A DNA stretch of 64,000 bases, from assembly GCF_001270495.1 (NCBI RefSeq), contig NZ_LGUR01000151.1, positions 78,219 to 142,218 of the forward strand, written 5' to 3'. The notes under the pieces are model-generated. The model worked only from the letters and a program-made list of their open reading frames with translations, was not told where the DNA came from and did not search any database. Source of the stretch: Streptomyces viridochromogenes. GTDB taxonomy: Bacteria; Actinomycetota; Actinomycetes; Streptomycetales; Streptomycetaceae. The position numbers were made by a program, and so were the translations under genes. Positions 52,326 to 60,693 of the stretch are shown here, one piece after another. Position 1 is the first letter of the stretch; the number at the start of each line of letters is the position of its first letter.

Positions 52326-52946
52326 CTACGCCGGCTTCCGGCGCATCAGATACGTCGCCGCCGCGCCCGCCGCGAACAGTGCCCCCACCGAGACCGCCGT
52401 CGCGATCCACGTCGCGCCCAGCCACTGGGCGCCGAAGTAGCCGAGGGCCACGCTGAACGTGGCCCAGGTCAGGCCGGCCAGGGCGGACCAGGGGAGGAAG
52501 TCGCGGGCGCTGCGGTGGGTGGCGCCGGCGCTCAGGGAGACCACCGAGCGGCCTGCGGGGGCGAAGCGGGCCAGGACCACCAGGGCGCCGCCGCCTCGGG
52601 CGAGGGCCGTGCCGAGACGTTCCTGCGCTGATGTGAGGCGGCGGGAGCGGGCGATCGCGCGGTCCAGTCGTTCGCCGCCGCGCCAGGCGAGGCGGTAGGC
52701 GACCAGGTCGCCCAGGACGGAGGCCGTCGCGGCGCAGAGCGTCAGGGCCAGGATGTCCGGGACCTCACCGGGGACCTGTCCGGTCGCGGCACCCGAGCCC
52801 GCGGCCGCCGCCGTCGCGGCCGTGATCACCAGGACGCCGCTGGGCAGTACGGGGACGAACACGTCGAGCAGGACCGACAGCCCCACCACCACATAGATCC
52901 ATGGGGCCGCCGTAAGCGAACCCATGTCCTCGAGACCGTCGAGCAC
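52326..52946 (-). CDS. DedA-family (SNARE-associated) membrane protein
   Basis: The 206-residue protein has the DedA core. A helix is followed by VLLDVFVPVLPSGVLVITA (re-entrant loop with Pro), SVLGDLVAYRLAWRGGERL, and LVVLARFAPAGRSVVSLSAGATHRS, which is the conserved Arg-Pro-Gly-type loop. A final helix pair follows. DedA proteins recycle undecaprenyl phosphate or phospholipid (family knowledge; carrier not shown here). GTG at 52946 with GGGGAG upstream is chosen. An ATG at 52925 and a longer frame also exist. It is separate from its neighbours. Confidence 0.88.
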   Translation of the reverse strand: MLDGLEDMGSLTAAPWIYVVVGLSVLLDVFVPVLPSGVLVITAATAAAAGSGAATGQVPGEVPDILALTLCAATASVLGDLVAYRLAWRGGERLDRAIARSRRLTSAQERLGTALARGGGALVVLARFAPAGRSVVSLSAGATHRSARDFLPWSALAGLTWATFSVALGYFGAQWLGATWIATAVSVGALFAAGAAATYLMRRKPA

Positions 52947-53148
52947 CGCAACTCCCCGTTTACCCCCGTGGCCGGACTGTGCCGTGCCGCGACGTCGCGG
53001 GGGAGCGGCAGATGCGGCCTGTGACAGCCATACAGCGTACGCCTGGGGTGTGACAGGAGATTCGTCGGGGGCTCGTGTGATCGGCACAGCATCTTCACCC
53101 CGGCCGCAGCCCGGGCGTACCCGGCCGCAGTCCGGTCGTAGAGGAGAA

Positions 53149-53191
53149 ACGGCGCCCGTACCCGCGTGAGCCCCGCGGGTACAGGCGCCGT
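53149..53191. terminator. Terminator downstream of doxX
   Basis: ACGGCGCCCGTACCCGCG (53149-53166) pairs with CGCGGGTACAGGCGCCGT (53174-53191), one mismatch, 7-nt loop. It lies 22 bp past the DoxX stop. Confidence 0.85.
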
Positions 53192-53212
53192 CGTTCAGGG
53201 GCGGTGCGGCCG

Positions 53213-53650
53213 TCAGGCGGCCACCGGCGTCTGGTCGGCCGCCGTCCGGCCCTGCGCCTCGGAGCGCTTGGCGAACAGCCGGTCCAGGCCGAACGCGCCG
53301 GAGCCCGTGAAGATCAGCAGGAACATGGCCCAGCAGTACATGGCGGCACCTTCACCGCTGTTCTCGATGGGCCACAGCGCCTGCGGCTGGTGGACCTTGA
53401 AGTACGCGTACGCCATGGCGCCGGAGGAGACGAATGCCGCGGCGCGGGTGCCGAGGCCGAGCAGGACCAGGCTGCCGCCGACGAGTTCGATCACGGCGGC
53501 GTACCAGCCGGGCCAGCTGCCGGCCGCGGCGGTCTGGCCTCCGAAGGCGCCGAAGAGCGAGCTGACGCCGTGGCACGCGAAGAGCAGGCCGACGACGATG
53601 CGGAACAGGCCGATGGCGTACGGCTGGGCGCTGTTAAGGCGTCCGGTCAT
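53213..53650 (-). CDS. DoxX-family membrane protein
   Basis: The 145-residue protein has four membrane helices, at about residues 12-32, 49-70, 75-93 and 105-125. DoxX motifs are IGLFRIVVGLLFACHGVSSLFG and ELVGGSLVLLGLGTRAAAFVSSG. Relatives form parts of membrane oxidoreductases or handle sulfur and quinones in stress. No partner enzyme is adjacent. Its start is downstream of a promoter overlapped by an iron-box-like palindrome (53734-53747), suggesting control by metal or redox state. ATG at 53650. Confidence 0.9.
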   Translation of the reverse strand: MTGRLNSAQPYAIGLFRIVVGLLFACHGVSSLFGAFGGQTAAAGSWPGWYAAVIELVGGSLVLLGLGTRAAAFVSSGAMAYAYFKVHQPQALWPIENSGEGAAMYCWAMFLLIFTGSGAFGLDRLFAKRSEAQGRTAADQTPVAA

Positions 53651-53730
53651 GTGGGGACTCCCTCGGTCTGAGGTACCGGTCCCTGTAGGGAAAGGAACGG
53701 CGTGGGGATGGATACTGAGCGGTAGTCCAC

Positions 53731-53760
53731 ACGTTAGGTAGCCCTAATCAACCCTTGCAA
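53731..53760 (-). promoter_or_regulatory. doxX promoter overlapped by a TTAGG-CCTAA palindrome
   Basis: On the minus strand TTGCAA (53760-53755) and TAACGT (53736-53731) are 18 bp apart, a good Streptomyces promoter for doxX. The palindrome TTAGGTAGCCCTAA (53734-53747) covers the -10 and half the spacer. It shares the TTAGG/CCTAA ends of iron-box operators, but is 14 bp, not 19. It also overlaps the stop of the gene on its right. Confidence 0.6.
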
Positions 53761-55723
53761 GTTCAACATTCGGCCACACTTCAGCCTCGGAATCCCCACG
53801 CGCCCCGGTAATGACCGCACGTAGCGCCGCTCTCGCCACCGCATCCGCATCCGAAAGAGTGACCGAATCCACACCCGGTCGAGCCCCGGCCGCTGTCACC
53901 CAGTGCACACCCTCCGTAGGCACCCCGAACGCGAACCGCCTTGCGTGCGCCTGCCCCTGACGGTCGATCAGGCGGTACGGCCGCTGTGTTACGTCCACCC
54001 CTCCCGTTTCATGACCGTCGACGACGTGCGGACGGCACTGCCCGGTCTTCAGCAGCCGGGCCAGCAGGTGGTCGGCGCTCCGGCGCAGGTCGGGTTCCGG
54101 CAGGCGCGCCTCGACGAGAGCGGTCGCCCGCACCGCCGAGCCCGGCACCTCCGGCGAGTGCGCCACCCACGCCCCTTCCTCCTCCCGCACCTCCAGCCGG
54201 GGTCCGAGCACATCCACCACGCCCGCCTCCACCAGTGCCACCAGCTCCTCCACGCGGCGCCGGGGCGGGCCGATGGACAGGAAGGCGTTGAGCGGGGTGT
54301 ACCAGCGGTCCAGGTGGTCCCGGCGTGAGGTGCCGGTGAGGCCGCCGTGGTCGACGATCAGGCGGAGTTCGTTGCGCAGGTCGCGCAGCACGTCGAGGGC
54401 GGCCTTCAGTGGGCCGTGCAGATTGCCCCGGGCGGCCTGCGCGGCGTCCTCGCGCAGATACGCCAGCAGCCAGTCGCGCCACTGCCCGGGATCCGCGAAC
54501 TCGCGTCCCTTGTACGGCCGGGAGATCCGGTCCCAGCTCCAGCGCTCACGCTCCGGTACGCCGAACTCCGCCAGCAGGTCCGCCTCCCGGGGGTCACGGT
54601 GGGGGACCGCGAGGAAGCGTTCGACGAACTCCGGGAGGTCCGGGAACTCCGGCCGCCGAGTCCCCGGTGCGGGCGGCACCGGCGACATCGGTGGCGTGAG
54701 CGGCATGAGCGGTATCAGCGCCGCGTAGTACACCGTCTCCACCTCCTTCGCCACCAGCGGCCATATCTCCGCCAGGAAGTCCGGCGCCTCGCCCGAGTCC
54801 GCGCGCTTGCGGAAACCGGCGATGACCTCGGGCGTCAGGACGAGCGGGAGATGGCGGCCGTACGGCCCCTTCGCGTTGTCGCCGCGCGCCTGGTACGGGA
54901 TGCCGCGTCGCGAACCGGCGTACAGGCGGGGCTCGTTGCCGGAGGGGAGGTACCGCAGGCCCCGGCCGCCCTCGGTCCGGACGAAACGGCCGCCGCGGCC
55001 CGTCGTCAACAGGGCCGTGTGATCGAAGAAGTTGAGGCCCAGGCCGCGCAACAGCACCGGTTCGCCGGGGGACAGGGAGGACAGGTCGACGTCTGCCGGG
55101 TTCGCGGGCGCCACATAGCGCAGACCGTGGCGCTCGGCGTACGACGCGAGGCGGCGCTGTGTCGCGTCGCCGGCCGTCGGCAGATGTCCCTGTGCCAACA
55201 CCACGGCCGTCAGGCCGGGCAGGACACGGCCGTCGTCGAGGGTGAGGACCTGGCTGCCGTCGGACGCGTCGTCGAGCCGTACCGCGCGGGCCGCGTACGT
55301 CTCGACGCGCACGGCGGGCGGCGCCGCACTCACGACCTGCGCGAACACCCACTCCAGGTACCGGCCGTAGTGGGCACGGGTCGGGTATTCGTCCGGGCCC
55401 AGCTCACCGGCTGCCCAGTCGTACAGGCTGGGGCCGGGCCGGATCGGGCCCGAGCAGTCCACGCTGTCGTCGGTGAACAGCGTGACCTGCGAGGCCACCG
55501 TGTTCATCAGCAGCTCGGGTGACTGCGCGGTCCGCCACACGCGCCCGGGACCGGGCGGGGCCGGGTCGATGACGTGGACCGTGAGGCGCGTCCCGGGTGG
55601 GAGGAGTTCGGGAGCGGAGGCACAGAGGCGTTCCAGGACGCTGGTGCCGCGGGGGCCGGCGCCGACCAGGGCGAGGGAGACCGTGGGGGGCTCCGGGGTC
55701 GGTGCGGAGGTCGGTGCGGTCAA
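53744..55723 (-). CDS. FAD/NAD(P)-binding protein, HcpR/FAD-NAD(P)-binding family
   Basis: The protein has an N-terminal FAD-type motif VSLALVGAGPRGTSVLERL and a second glycine-rich region. Downstream motifs (GRVWRTAQSPELLMNTVA, GPSLYDWAAGEL, YGRYLEWVFAQVV and LLRGLGLNFFDH) match the large FAD/NAD(P)-binding family of Streptomyces (about 640-690 residues). The reaction is unknown. The start is uncertain. I use a TTG at 55723 (then 659 residues), supported by GGGAG 7 nt upstream. A GTG at 55825 would add 34 residues of unlikely sequence. No cofactor-related neighbour is present. Confidence 0.82.
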   Translation of the reverse strand: MTAPTSAPTPEPPTVSLALVGAGPRGTSVLERLCASAPELLPPGTRLTVHVIDPAPPGPGRVWRTAQSPELLMNTVASQVTLFTDDSVDCSGPIRPGPSLYDWAAGELGPDEYPTRAHYGRYLEWVFAQVVSAAPPAVRVETYAARAVRLDDASDGSQVLTLDDGRVLPGLTAVVLAQGHLPTAGDATQRRLASYAERHGLRYVAPANPADVDLSSLSPGEPVLLRGLGLNFFDHTALLTTGRGGRFVRTEGGRGLRYLPSGNEPRLYAGSRRGIPYQARGDNAKGPYGRHLPLVLTPEVIAGFRKRADSGEAPDFLAEIWPLVAKEVETVYYAALIPLMPLTPPMSPVPPAPGTRRPEFPDLPEFVERFLAVPHRDPREADLLAEFGVPERERWSWDRISRPYKGREFADPGQWRDWLLAYLREDAAQAARGNLHGPLKAALDVLRDLRNELRLIVDHGGLTGTSRRDHLDRWYTPLNAFLSIGPPRRRVEELVALVEAGVVDVLGPRLEVREEEGAWVAHSPEVPGSAVRATALVEARLPEPDLRRSADHLLARLLKTGQCRPHVVDGHETGGVDVTQRPYRLIDRQGQAHARRFAFGVPTEGVHWVTAAGARPGVDSVTLSDADAVARAALRAVITGARGDSEAEVWPNVELARVD

Positions 55724-55837
55724 GGGGGTGACTCCCGGGCGTGTGGGGCGCGTTTGGAGCGAACCGCCGGGCGGAAGCGGACGGTCCGGCTCATCATGCC
55801 GCCGGGAGCAGGGCGAACCGGGCACTGGGGCAGGTGA

Positions 55838-55866
55838 GTGTGGGATGCATCACGTGCATCCCACAC
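55838..55866. promoter_or_regulatory. Perfect 12-bp inverted repeat upstream of the FAD/NAD(P) gene
   Basis: GTGTGGGATGCA (55838-55849) and TGCATCCCACAC (55855-55866) flank TCACG. It lies about 115 bp upstream of the FAD/NAD(P) gene start and 220 bp beyond the phoD stop. Operator or terminator are both possible. No T-run follows in either direction. Confidence 0.6.
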
Positions 55867-56000
55867 GCCGCGGTGGGTTCGGGGGGCGTTCGGTGCGATG
55901 GCGGCTGCGGGTCGTGGTGGGTTGCTCGCGCCCACGCGGCGGTAGCCGCAATTGAACACAGGCCCGCGCCCCTGAGGGACGTTCACTGCACGTGCCTTCA

Positions 56001-56032
56001 GGGGCGCGGGGAACTGCGCGACCAGCCCCCAC
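56001..56032. repeat. Copy of the GGGGAACTGCGCGACCAGCCCC repeat
   Basis: GGGGCGCGGGGAACTGCGCG with ACCAGCCCCCAC lies downstream of the PhoD gene, in the same arrangement as at 27508. The 260-bp gap also has a CGCGGCGG-type repeat half at about 55930-55980. Confidence 0.85.
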
Positions 56033-56086
56033 TCACCCGCGGCCGCCATCGCGCCGAACGCCCCGAGCTCACAGGCGAACCGCCAC

Positions 56087-57793
56087 TCACGGCGAGAGTT
56101 CCGACTCCGCCACCGTCCTCAACCGCGCCCCACCCCCACGAACCTCCTGCGCCTGCTCCAGCCGCAGCCGCGCCGACCGCCCCCGCAGCGTCAGCGTCAT
56201 CAGCTGGTTGCCGAACCACGGCCCGCCCGTCCGGCGCCAGTCGATCGGCGGCACGGGACAGCCCCCGTGCCCGGCGAACCTGCGGCCCAGCCGGCGCGCC
56301 ACCGCACTCCAGCCGAAGCGGAAGCCGAGGCGGATCGCCAGGTGGATGGCGTTGTGGACCGGGGAGCAGGTCAGCTGGAAGACACGGGCGTCGGGACCCT
56401 CGCCGGCCGGCCAGGTCGGCTCGGCCACATACGCGTGATGCACGTCCCCCGACAGCACGCACACCGTCGCCGGCGCCTGAGCCCCCGACCCGACCTCGGC
56501 GATCAACTCCGCCAGCGCGTCGAAGGACTCCGGGAACGCCGCCCAGTGCTCCAGATCGGCCCGCCGCCGCAGATCCTCGCCGAACCGCGCCCAGCGCTCC
56601 CCGCGCTCGCCCCGGCACAGGGCCGCGTTCCACGCCTCGGCGTCGTGCACCAGGTGCGGCAGCAGCCACGGCAGGGACGTACCGATGAGGAGGTGGTCGT
56701 ACGAGCCGCGCGCGTCCAGCGCCTGCTCGCGCAGCCAGCGCGCCTCGCCCGGGTGGAGCATCGAGCGCGCGCCCTCGTCGAGCACGCGCGCCGCCCGTGT
56801 GTCCACCATCAGCAGCCGTACGCGGCCGAAGTCGCGCCGGTAGCTCCAGCGGAATCCAGAAGGGTCCGGCGCGCAGCGCCGTAGTTGAGGGGCGGTGGTC
56901 GGGTGACGGGTGGGCGGGTCGGCGTCCGCCTCGCAGACGAAGGAGCGCAACAGGTCGGTGCCGTCGGGGAGTTCGCGTACGGCGGCGTAGAGCGGGTCGG
57001 CGGCCAGCTCGTGCGGCGGCAGGTTGCCGAGGTGCTGGTGCACCCAGTACGACATCAGTCCGCTCAGCAGCCGCTCGCGCCACCACGGGGTGGCCCGCAT
57101 GTCGGCGAGCCAGGCGGCGGAGGTGTTCCAGTCGTCGATGACGTCGTGGTCGTCGAAGATCATGCAGCTCGGCACGGTGGAGAGCAGCCAGCGCACCTCG
57201 GGGTCGAGCCAGGACTCGTAGTAGAGGCGGGTGTACTCCTCGTAGTCAGCCACCTCGTCGCCCGGCGGCTCGCTCAGATCGCGGCGGGCGGCCAGCCAGC
57301 GCCTGGTCGCCTTGGAGGTCTCGTCGGCGTACACCTGGTCGCCCAGCAGGACCAGCACGTCGGGCCGTTCGCCCTCCGGGTCGGCCGCTATCCGGGCGGC
57401 CAGCGTGTCCAGGGCGTCCGGGCCGACCGGGTCCTTCTCACCGGCGGGCGGCGCGGCCCAGCGGCAGGAGCCGAAGGCGAGGCGGACGGGGGCGCCCGCG
57501 GGGTCGCCCTCGGCGGGGGTGCGGATGACGGAGGGCGGGAACGGGGTGTCGGGCAGCGGCCACACGCGCGTGCCGTCGAGGAGGACCTCGTACGCCTCCG
57601 AGGACCCCGGGGTCAGGCCGCTCACCGGGACCAGGGCGTAGTGATGGCCCGCGATCTGGAACGTCCGGGACGTGCCCTGGGCGCCGGCCGCGCCGCGCAC
57701 CTCGGCGGTGCACGGACGGCTCGCCTCGACCCAGACGGTCGCGGACGAGCCGTCGGCGTACCTCAGCAGTGGTCCCAGGCGCAGTTCCGCCAC
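56087..57793 (-). CDS. phoD: PhoD-family alkaline phosphatase/phosphodiesterase
   Basis: The 568-residue protein shows PhoD motifs: VRLAFGSCRWA (about 106-116), VLVLLGDQVYADE (metal Asp, about 145-157), CMIFDDHDVIDDW (about 209-221) and VLSGDVHHAYVAEPTW near residue 450. A twin-Arg or Sec signal peptide is not visible at the N-terminus, unlike secreted PhoD. So this may be one of the cytoplasmic relatives, or the start may lie further upstream. It would remove phosphate from esters. No Pho box was found in the upstream region by eye. Confidence 0.9.
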   Translation of the reverse strand: MAELRLGPLLRYADGSSATVWVEASRPCTAEVRGAAGAQGTSRTFQIAGHHYALVPVSGLTPGSSEAYEVLLDGTRVWPLPDTPFPPSVIRTPAEGDPAGAPVRLAFGSCRWAAPPAGEKDPVGPDALDTLAARIAADPEGERPDVLVLLGDQVYADETSKATRRWLAARRDLSEPPGDEVADYEEYTRLYYESWLDPEVRWLLSTVPSCMIFDDHDVIDDWNTSAAWLADMRATPWWRERLLSGLMSYWVHQHLGNLPPHELAADPLYAAVRELPDGTDLLRSFVCEADADPPTRHPTTAPQLRRCAPDPSGFRWSYRRDFGRVRLLMVDTRAARVLDEGARSMLHPGEARWLREQALDARGSYDHLLIGTSLPWLLPHLVHDAEAWNAALCRGERGERWARFGEDLRRRADLEHWAAFPESFDALAELIAEVGSGAQAPATVCVLSGDVHHAYVAEPTWPAGEGPDARVFQLTCSPVHNAIHLAIRLGFRFGWSAVARRLGRRFAGHGGCPVPPIDWRRTGGPWFGNQLMTLTLRGRSARLRLEQAQEVRGGGARLRTVAESELSP

Positions 57794-57913
57794 GTGATCG
57801 CCCTCCTCCGTCGCCCCGTACGGTACGGAACGACGGAGGTGAGCGGGGAGGTTCCGCAGGTCACGGTTTGCCGAACTCCGTCAGCGCCTCGTGAGTACCG
57901 CGTGAGTGCCCCG

Positions 57914-58558
57914 TCAGCAGCTCGCGAGGTAGTTCGTGAGGGCGGACTTCTCCGCCGAGTCGACCGAGAGGTCGTAGTAGTACTTCACCTGGACCCAGGC
58001 GCGGACGTAGGTGCAGCGGTAGGCCGTGCGTGACGGCATCCAGGTGGCCGGGTCCTGGTCGCCCTTGGCCTGGTTGACGTTGTCGGTTACGGCGATCAGC
58101 TGCGGGCGGGTCAGGTCGTTGGCGAACGACTGGCGCCGGGAGGTGGTCCAGCTGTCGGCGCCGGAGTCCCATGCCTCGGCCAGCGGGACGAGGTGGTCGA
58201 TGTCGAGGTCGGAGGCGGCGGTCCAGGTGGCGCCGTCGTAGACGGAGTACCAGCTGCCGCTGGTGGCGGCGCAGGCGGAGTCCTGGACGACGTTCGTGCC
58301 GTCGCGCTTGAGGACGACCTCGCGGGTGTTGCAGGCGCCGGACTGGGTGATCCAGTGCGGGAAGAGGTCCCGGTCGTAGCCGGTGCGGTCCTCGGTGGCC
58401 ACGGTGAGCGAGGCGAGGTAGGTGCGGGCGGTGGCGGCGCTGACGGGGGTGGGGAGCGCCGCGGAGGCGGTCGGGGCGTTGAAGAGCGCGACGGAGGCTA
58501 TGAGGCCGCTGAGGGCCGCGAGTATGCTGACCCGTCGACGCGCGTAGAACTTCGACAT
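57914..58558 (-). CDS. Secreted HNH-type nuclease (DUF1524 family)
   Basis: The 214-residue precursor has a signal peptide (1-33, cleaved near ASA-ALPTPVS). The DUF1524 HNH motif is LDIDHLVPLAEAWDSG (His and Asp) with IAVTDNVNQAKGDQDP (Asn, Lys) downstream. Four cysteines suggest disulfides, fitting an extracellular nuclease. It would cut DNA or RNA outside the cell, in nutrient supply or defence. ATG at 58558 after AAGGGAG. It is divergent from the Mn exporter whose riboswitch lies upstream. Confidence 0.9.
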   Translation of the reverse strand: MSKFYARRRVSILAALSGLIASVALFNAPTASAALPTPVSAATARTYLASLTVATEDRTGYDRDLFPHWITQSGACNTREVVLKRDGTNVVQDSACAATSGSWYSVYDGATWTAASDLDIDHLVPLAEAWDSGADSWTTSRRQSFANDLTRPQLIAVTDNVNQAKGDQDPATWMPSRTAYRCTYVRAWVQVKYYYDLSVDSAEKSALTNYLASC

Positions 58559-58722
58559 GCGAACTCCCTTGGGAGGTGGGGGTGTTGGCGTGCGAGCGAA
58601 GGAATGTTCGCGGCGCCGTGTTGCGGGGAGGTGTGCGTCGGGTAAGAAGCTAATGACGCGCTCATGACACGACAAGGTTGAGGGCGTGACTTTCTTCCTG
58701 TGAGTCGGTCGGGGGAGTCCCG

Positions 58723-58728
58723 TACGAT
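58723..58728 (+). promoter_or_regulatory. Probable -10 element of the Mn2+ riboswitch leader
   Basis: TACGAT at 58723-58728 places the start of transcription at about 58735, next to the first base of the riboswitch stem. A good -35 was not found. The 174 bp from 58559 to 58732 show no other feature. Confidence 0.55.
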
Positions 58729-58732
58729 GGGT

Positions 58733-58856
58733 CGTGCAGAAGGGGAGTAGCTCTTCGCCGGACCGTCGACATACTGCTCAGCTCGTCTGAGCCGGCGCCC
58801 GGAGGCGGACCTCGTTCACGGGGTCGGCCAGCGAGACCTTCGGCAAGCAGTGCACG
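58733..58856 (+). ncRNA. yybP-ykoY manganese riboswitch
   Basis: The conserved cores are AAGGGGAGTAGC (from 58739) and GCGAGACCTTC (from 58831), with a closing stem CGTGCA (58733-58738)/TGCACG (58851-58856). The distance and order fit the two-helix-junction yybP-ykoY class, which binds Mn2+ and turns on Mn exporters. A GDT1-type exporter gene follows 110 bp downstream. The expression platform is not resolved by eye. Confidence 0.9.
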
Positions 58857-58966
58857 CCCGTGCCGCCTGGTGCGGGTGCCTACGTGTGCTGCCGTGCCGA
58901 GGTGTCGCAGCGCAGTCGCAGTGCAGCATCGCTCTCGGTGGGGCAGCCCCGACCGATTGAGGAACC

Positions 58967-59548
58967 TTGATCAGCTTCACCGTGACGGCCGTCGTCTTCG
59001 GCGTCGTCTTCCTCGCCGAACTGCCCGACAAGACCGCGCTCGCCGGGCTCGTCCTCGGCACGCGCTATCGCGCCTCCTACGTCTTCGCCGGCGTCGCCGC
59101 CGCGTTCGCGGTGCATGTCGCGCTCGCCGTGGCGGCCGGCAGCGTACTGACGCTGTTGCCGCAGCAGATCGTGCACGCGGTGACGGGCGTGCTCTTCCTG
59201 GGTGGCGCGGCGGTGCTGCTCATGAAGAAGGACGAGGACGAGGAGGAGATCCGCAAGCCGGAGAACCAGTCCTTCTGGAAGGTGTCCGGGGCCGGCTTCA
59301 TGCTCATCCTGGTCGCCGAGTTCGGGGATCTGACGCAGATCATGACGGCGAATCTCGCGGCGCGCTACGACGATCCGCTGTCGGTCGGGCTCGGTGCGGT
59401 GCTGGCGCTGTGGGCGGTGGCGGGGCTCGGGATCGTCGGTGGGAAGGCGCTGATGCGGCGGGTGCCGTTGCGGCTGATCACCAAGGTGGCGGCGTTGCTG
59501 ATGCTCGGGCTGGGTGTGTGGAGCCTTTGGGAGGCGGTCGCCGGGTGA
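58967..59548 (+). CDS. TMEM165/GDT1-family manganese exporter
   Basis: The 193-residue protein has six membrane helices. The two UPF0016 motifs are AELPDKTALAGLVLG (about 18-32, ELPDKT in place of the usual ExGDKT) and VAEFGDLTQIMTANLAARY (about 111-129). GDT1 proteins move Mn2+/Ca2+ out of the cytoplasm in exchange for protons. TTG start at 58967 with TTGAGGAA upstream. Control by the yybP-ykoY riboswitch means it is expressed when Mn2+ is high. Confidence 0.93.
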   Translation: MISFTVTAVVFGVVFLAELPDKTALAGLVLGTRYRASYVFAGVAAAFAVHVALAVAAGSVLTLLPQQIVHAVTGVLFLGGAAVLLMKKDEDEEEIRKPENQSFWKVSGAGFMLILVAEFGDLTQIMTANLAARYDDPLSVGLGAVLALWAVAGLGIVGGKALMRRVPLRLITKVAALLMLGLGVWSLWEAVAG

Positions 59549-59549
59549 C

Positions 59550-59601
59550 GTGAGCCGGATGCGTGAGCCGGATGCGTGAGCCGGGTGCGTGAGCCTGTTG
59601 T
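59550..59601. repeat. Minisatellite of four 13-bp units
   Basis: GTGAGCCGGATGC occurs twice exactly (59550-59562, 59563-59575). It is followed by a near copy with GGG in place of GGA and a degenerate fourth unit ending at 59601. It sits directly after the exporter stop. Confidence 0.85.
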
Positions 59602-59787
59602 GTGAGATCGGTGCGAGCTGAACTCTCGGTGAACGGTTTCCGGAGGCGGTGGCGCGATCGGGATCGGTTTTGTACCGTGGGGGAACAAAGTGGCTCCCGC
59701 CCGTTTTCCCTGACCGGCGGGCGGGACCACCTTGTCCCTCCCGGGGGCCACCCCTGTACCCCCGCGCCCCTCGCCCTGGAGCTGCCG

Positions 59788-60450
59788 ATGCCGGCCACGC
59801 CCGCTGTCCTCACCGCCCGTGCCCTGCTGCTCGACATGGACGGCACCCTCGTCAACTCGGACGCCGTCGTGGAACGGATCTGGCGTCGCTGGGCCGAGCG
59901 GCACGGGCTGGACGGGGACGAGGTGATGAAGGTCGTGCACGGGCGGCAGGGGTACGCCTCGATGGCCCTGCTGCTGCCCGACCGGCCGATGGAGCAGAAC
60001 CACGCGGACAACGCGCGCATGCTCGCCGAGGAGACGGCGGATGTGGCGGGCGTCGTACCGATTCCGGGGGCGCCGGAGTTTCTGGCCTCGCTGGACGGGC
60101 TGCCGCATGCGCTGGTGACGTCGGCCGACGTTGCGCTGTCCACGGCGCGGATGGCTGCCGCCGGGCTGGGGCTGCCGGATGTGCGGGTGACCGCGGAGTC
60201 GGTGGGCGCGAGCAAGCCGGACCCGGAGGGGTTTCTGAAGGGGGCGGCCGAGCTGGGGGTCGCGCCGGAGGACTGTGTGGTCTTCGAGGACTCGGCGGCC
60301 GGGATCCAGGCGGGGCGCTCCGCGGGGATGCGGGTTGTGGGGGTCGGGGCGCGGGCCGGTTTTCATGGGCCGGATGTGGCGGTGGCGGACTTGCGGCAGG
60401 TGCGGGTCGAGGGTGTGGCGGGTGGCGGGATTCGGGTGGTTGTCGCCTAA
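59788..60450 (+). CDS. HAD-family phosphatase
   Basis: The 220-residue protein has HAD motif I LLLDMDGTLVNSD (Asp16, Asp18), motif II HALVTSADVALS (Thr-Ser), motif III SKPDPEGFLKGA (Lys) and motif IV CVVFEDSAAGIQAGRSAG (Asp). The C1 cap (about 30-90) resembles phosphosugar phosphatases such as GPP/DOG. Substrate unknown. ATG at 59788 with TGGAG upstream. It follows the exporter gene and minisatellite but probably has its own promoter. The 243 bp after it hold a 120-bp duplicated repeat. Confidence 0.9.
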   Translation: MPATPAVLTARALLLDMDGTLVNSDAVVERIWRRWAERHGLDGDEVMKVVHGRQGYASMALLLPDRPMEQNHADNARMLAEETADVAGVVPIPGAPEFLASLDGLPHALVTSADVALSTARMAAAGLGLPDVRVTAESVGASKPDPEGFLKGAAELGVAPEDCVVFEDSAAGIQAGRSAGMRVVGVGARAGFHGPDVAVADLRQVRVEGVAGGGIRVVVA

Positions 60451-60460
60451 GGGGCTGGGG

Positions 60461-60650
60461 GTGCTGGTTCGTGGGCGGCTGCGGGTCGTATGTGGCTGGT
60501 CGCGCGGTTCCCCGCGGCCCTTTGGGGCGTGAGCAACCCGTCGTTGTCCGTGAACCGGCGCCTTTCGATAAGAGGCCGGGGTGCTGGTTCGGCGGTGACT
60601 GCGGGCCGTATGTGGCTGGTCGCGCGGTTCCCCGCGGCCCTTTGGGGCGT
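60461..60650. repeat. Tandem duplication (120-bp period) containing the GGCTGGTCGCGCGG repeat
   Basis: GTGCTGGTTCG at 60461 and GTATGTGGCTGGTCGCGCGG at 60488 both recur exactly 120 bp later (60581 and 60608). Each copy carries the inverted form of the GGGGAACTGCGCGACC family with one base changed. It fills the gap between the convergent HAD and peptidoglycan-binding genes. Confidence 0.85.
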
Positions 60651-60693
60651 GAGCCGCGAATCGGCGCCTTCCGGGCTCTTGGGTGAAAGGGCG

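Noticed and set aside
60461..60650. Direct repeats considered as a CRISPR array
   Set aside because: Only two copies with a 120-bp period, no regular spacers and no cas genes anywhere in the window.
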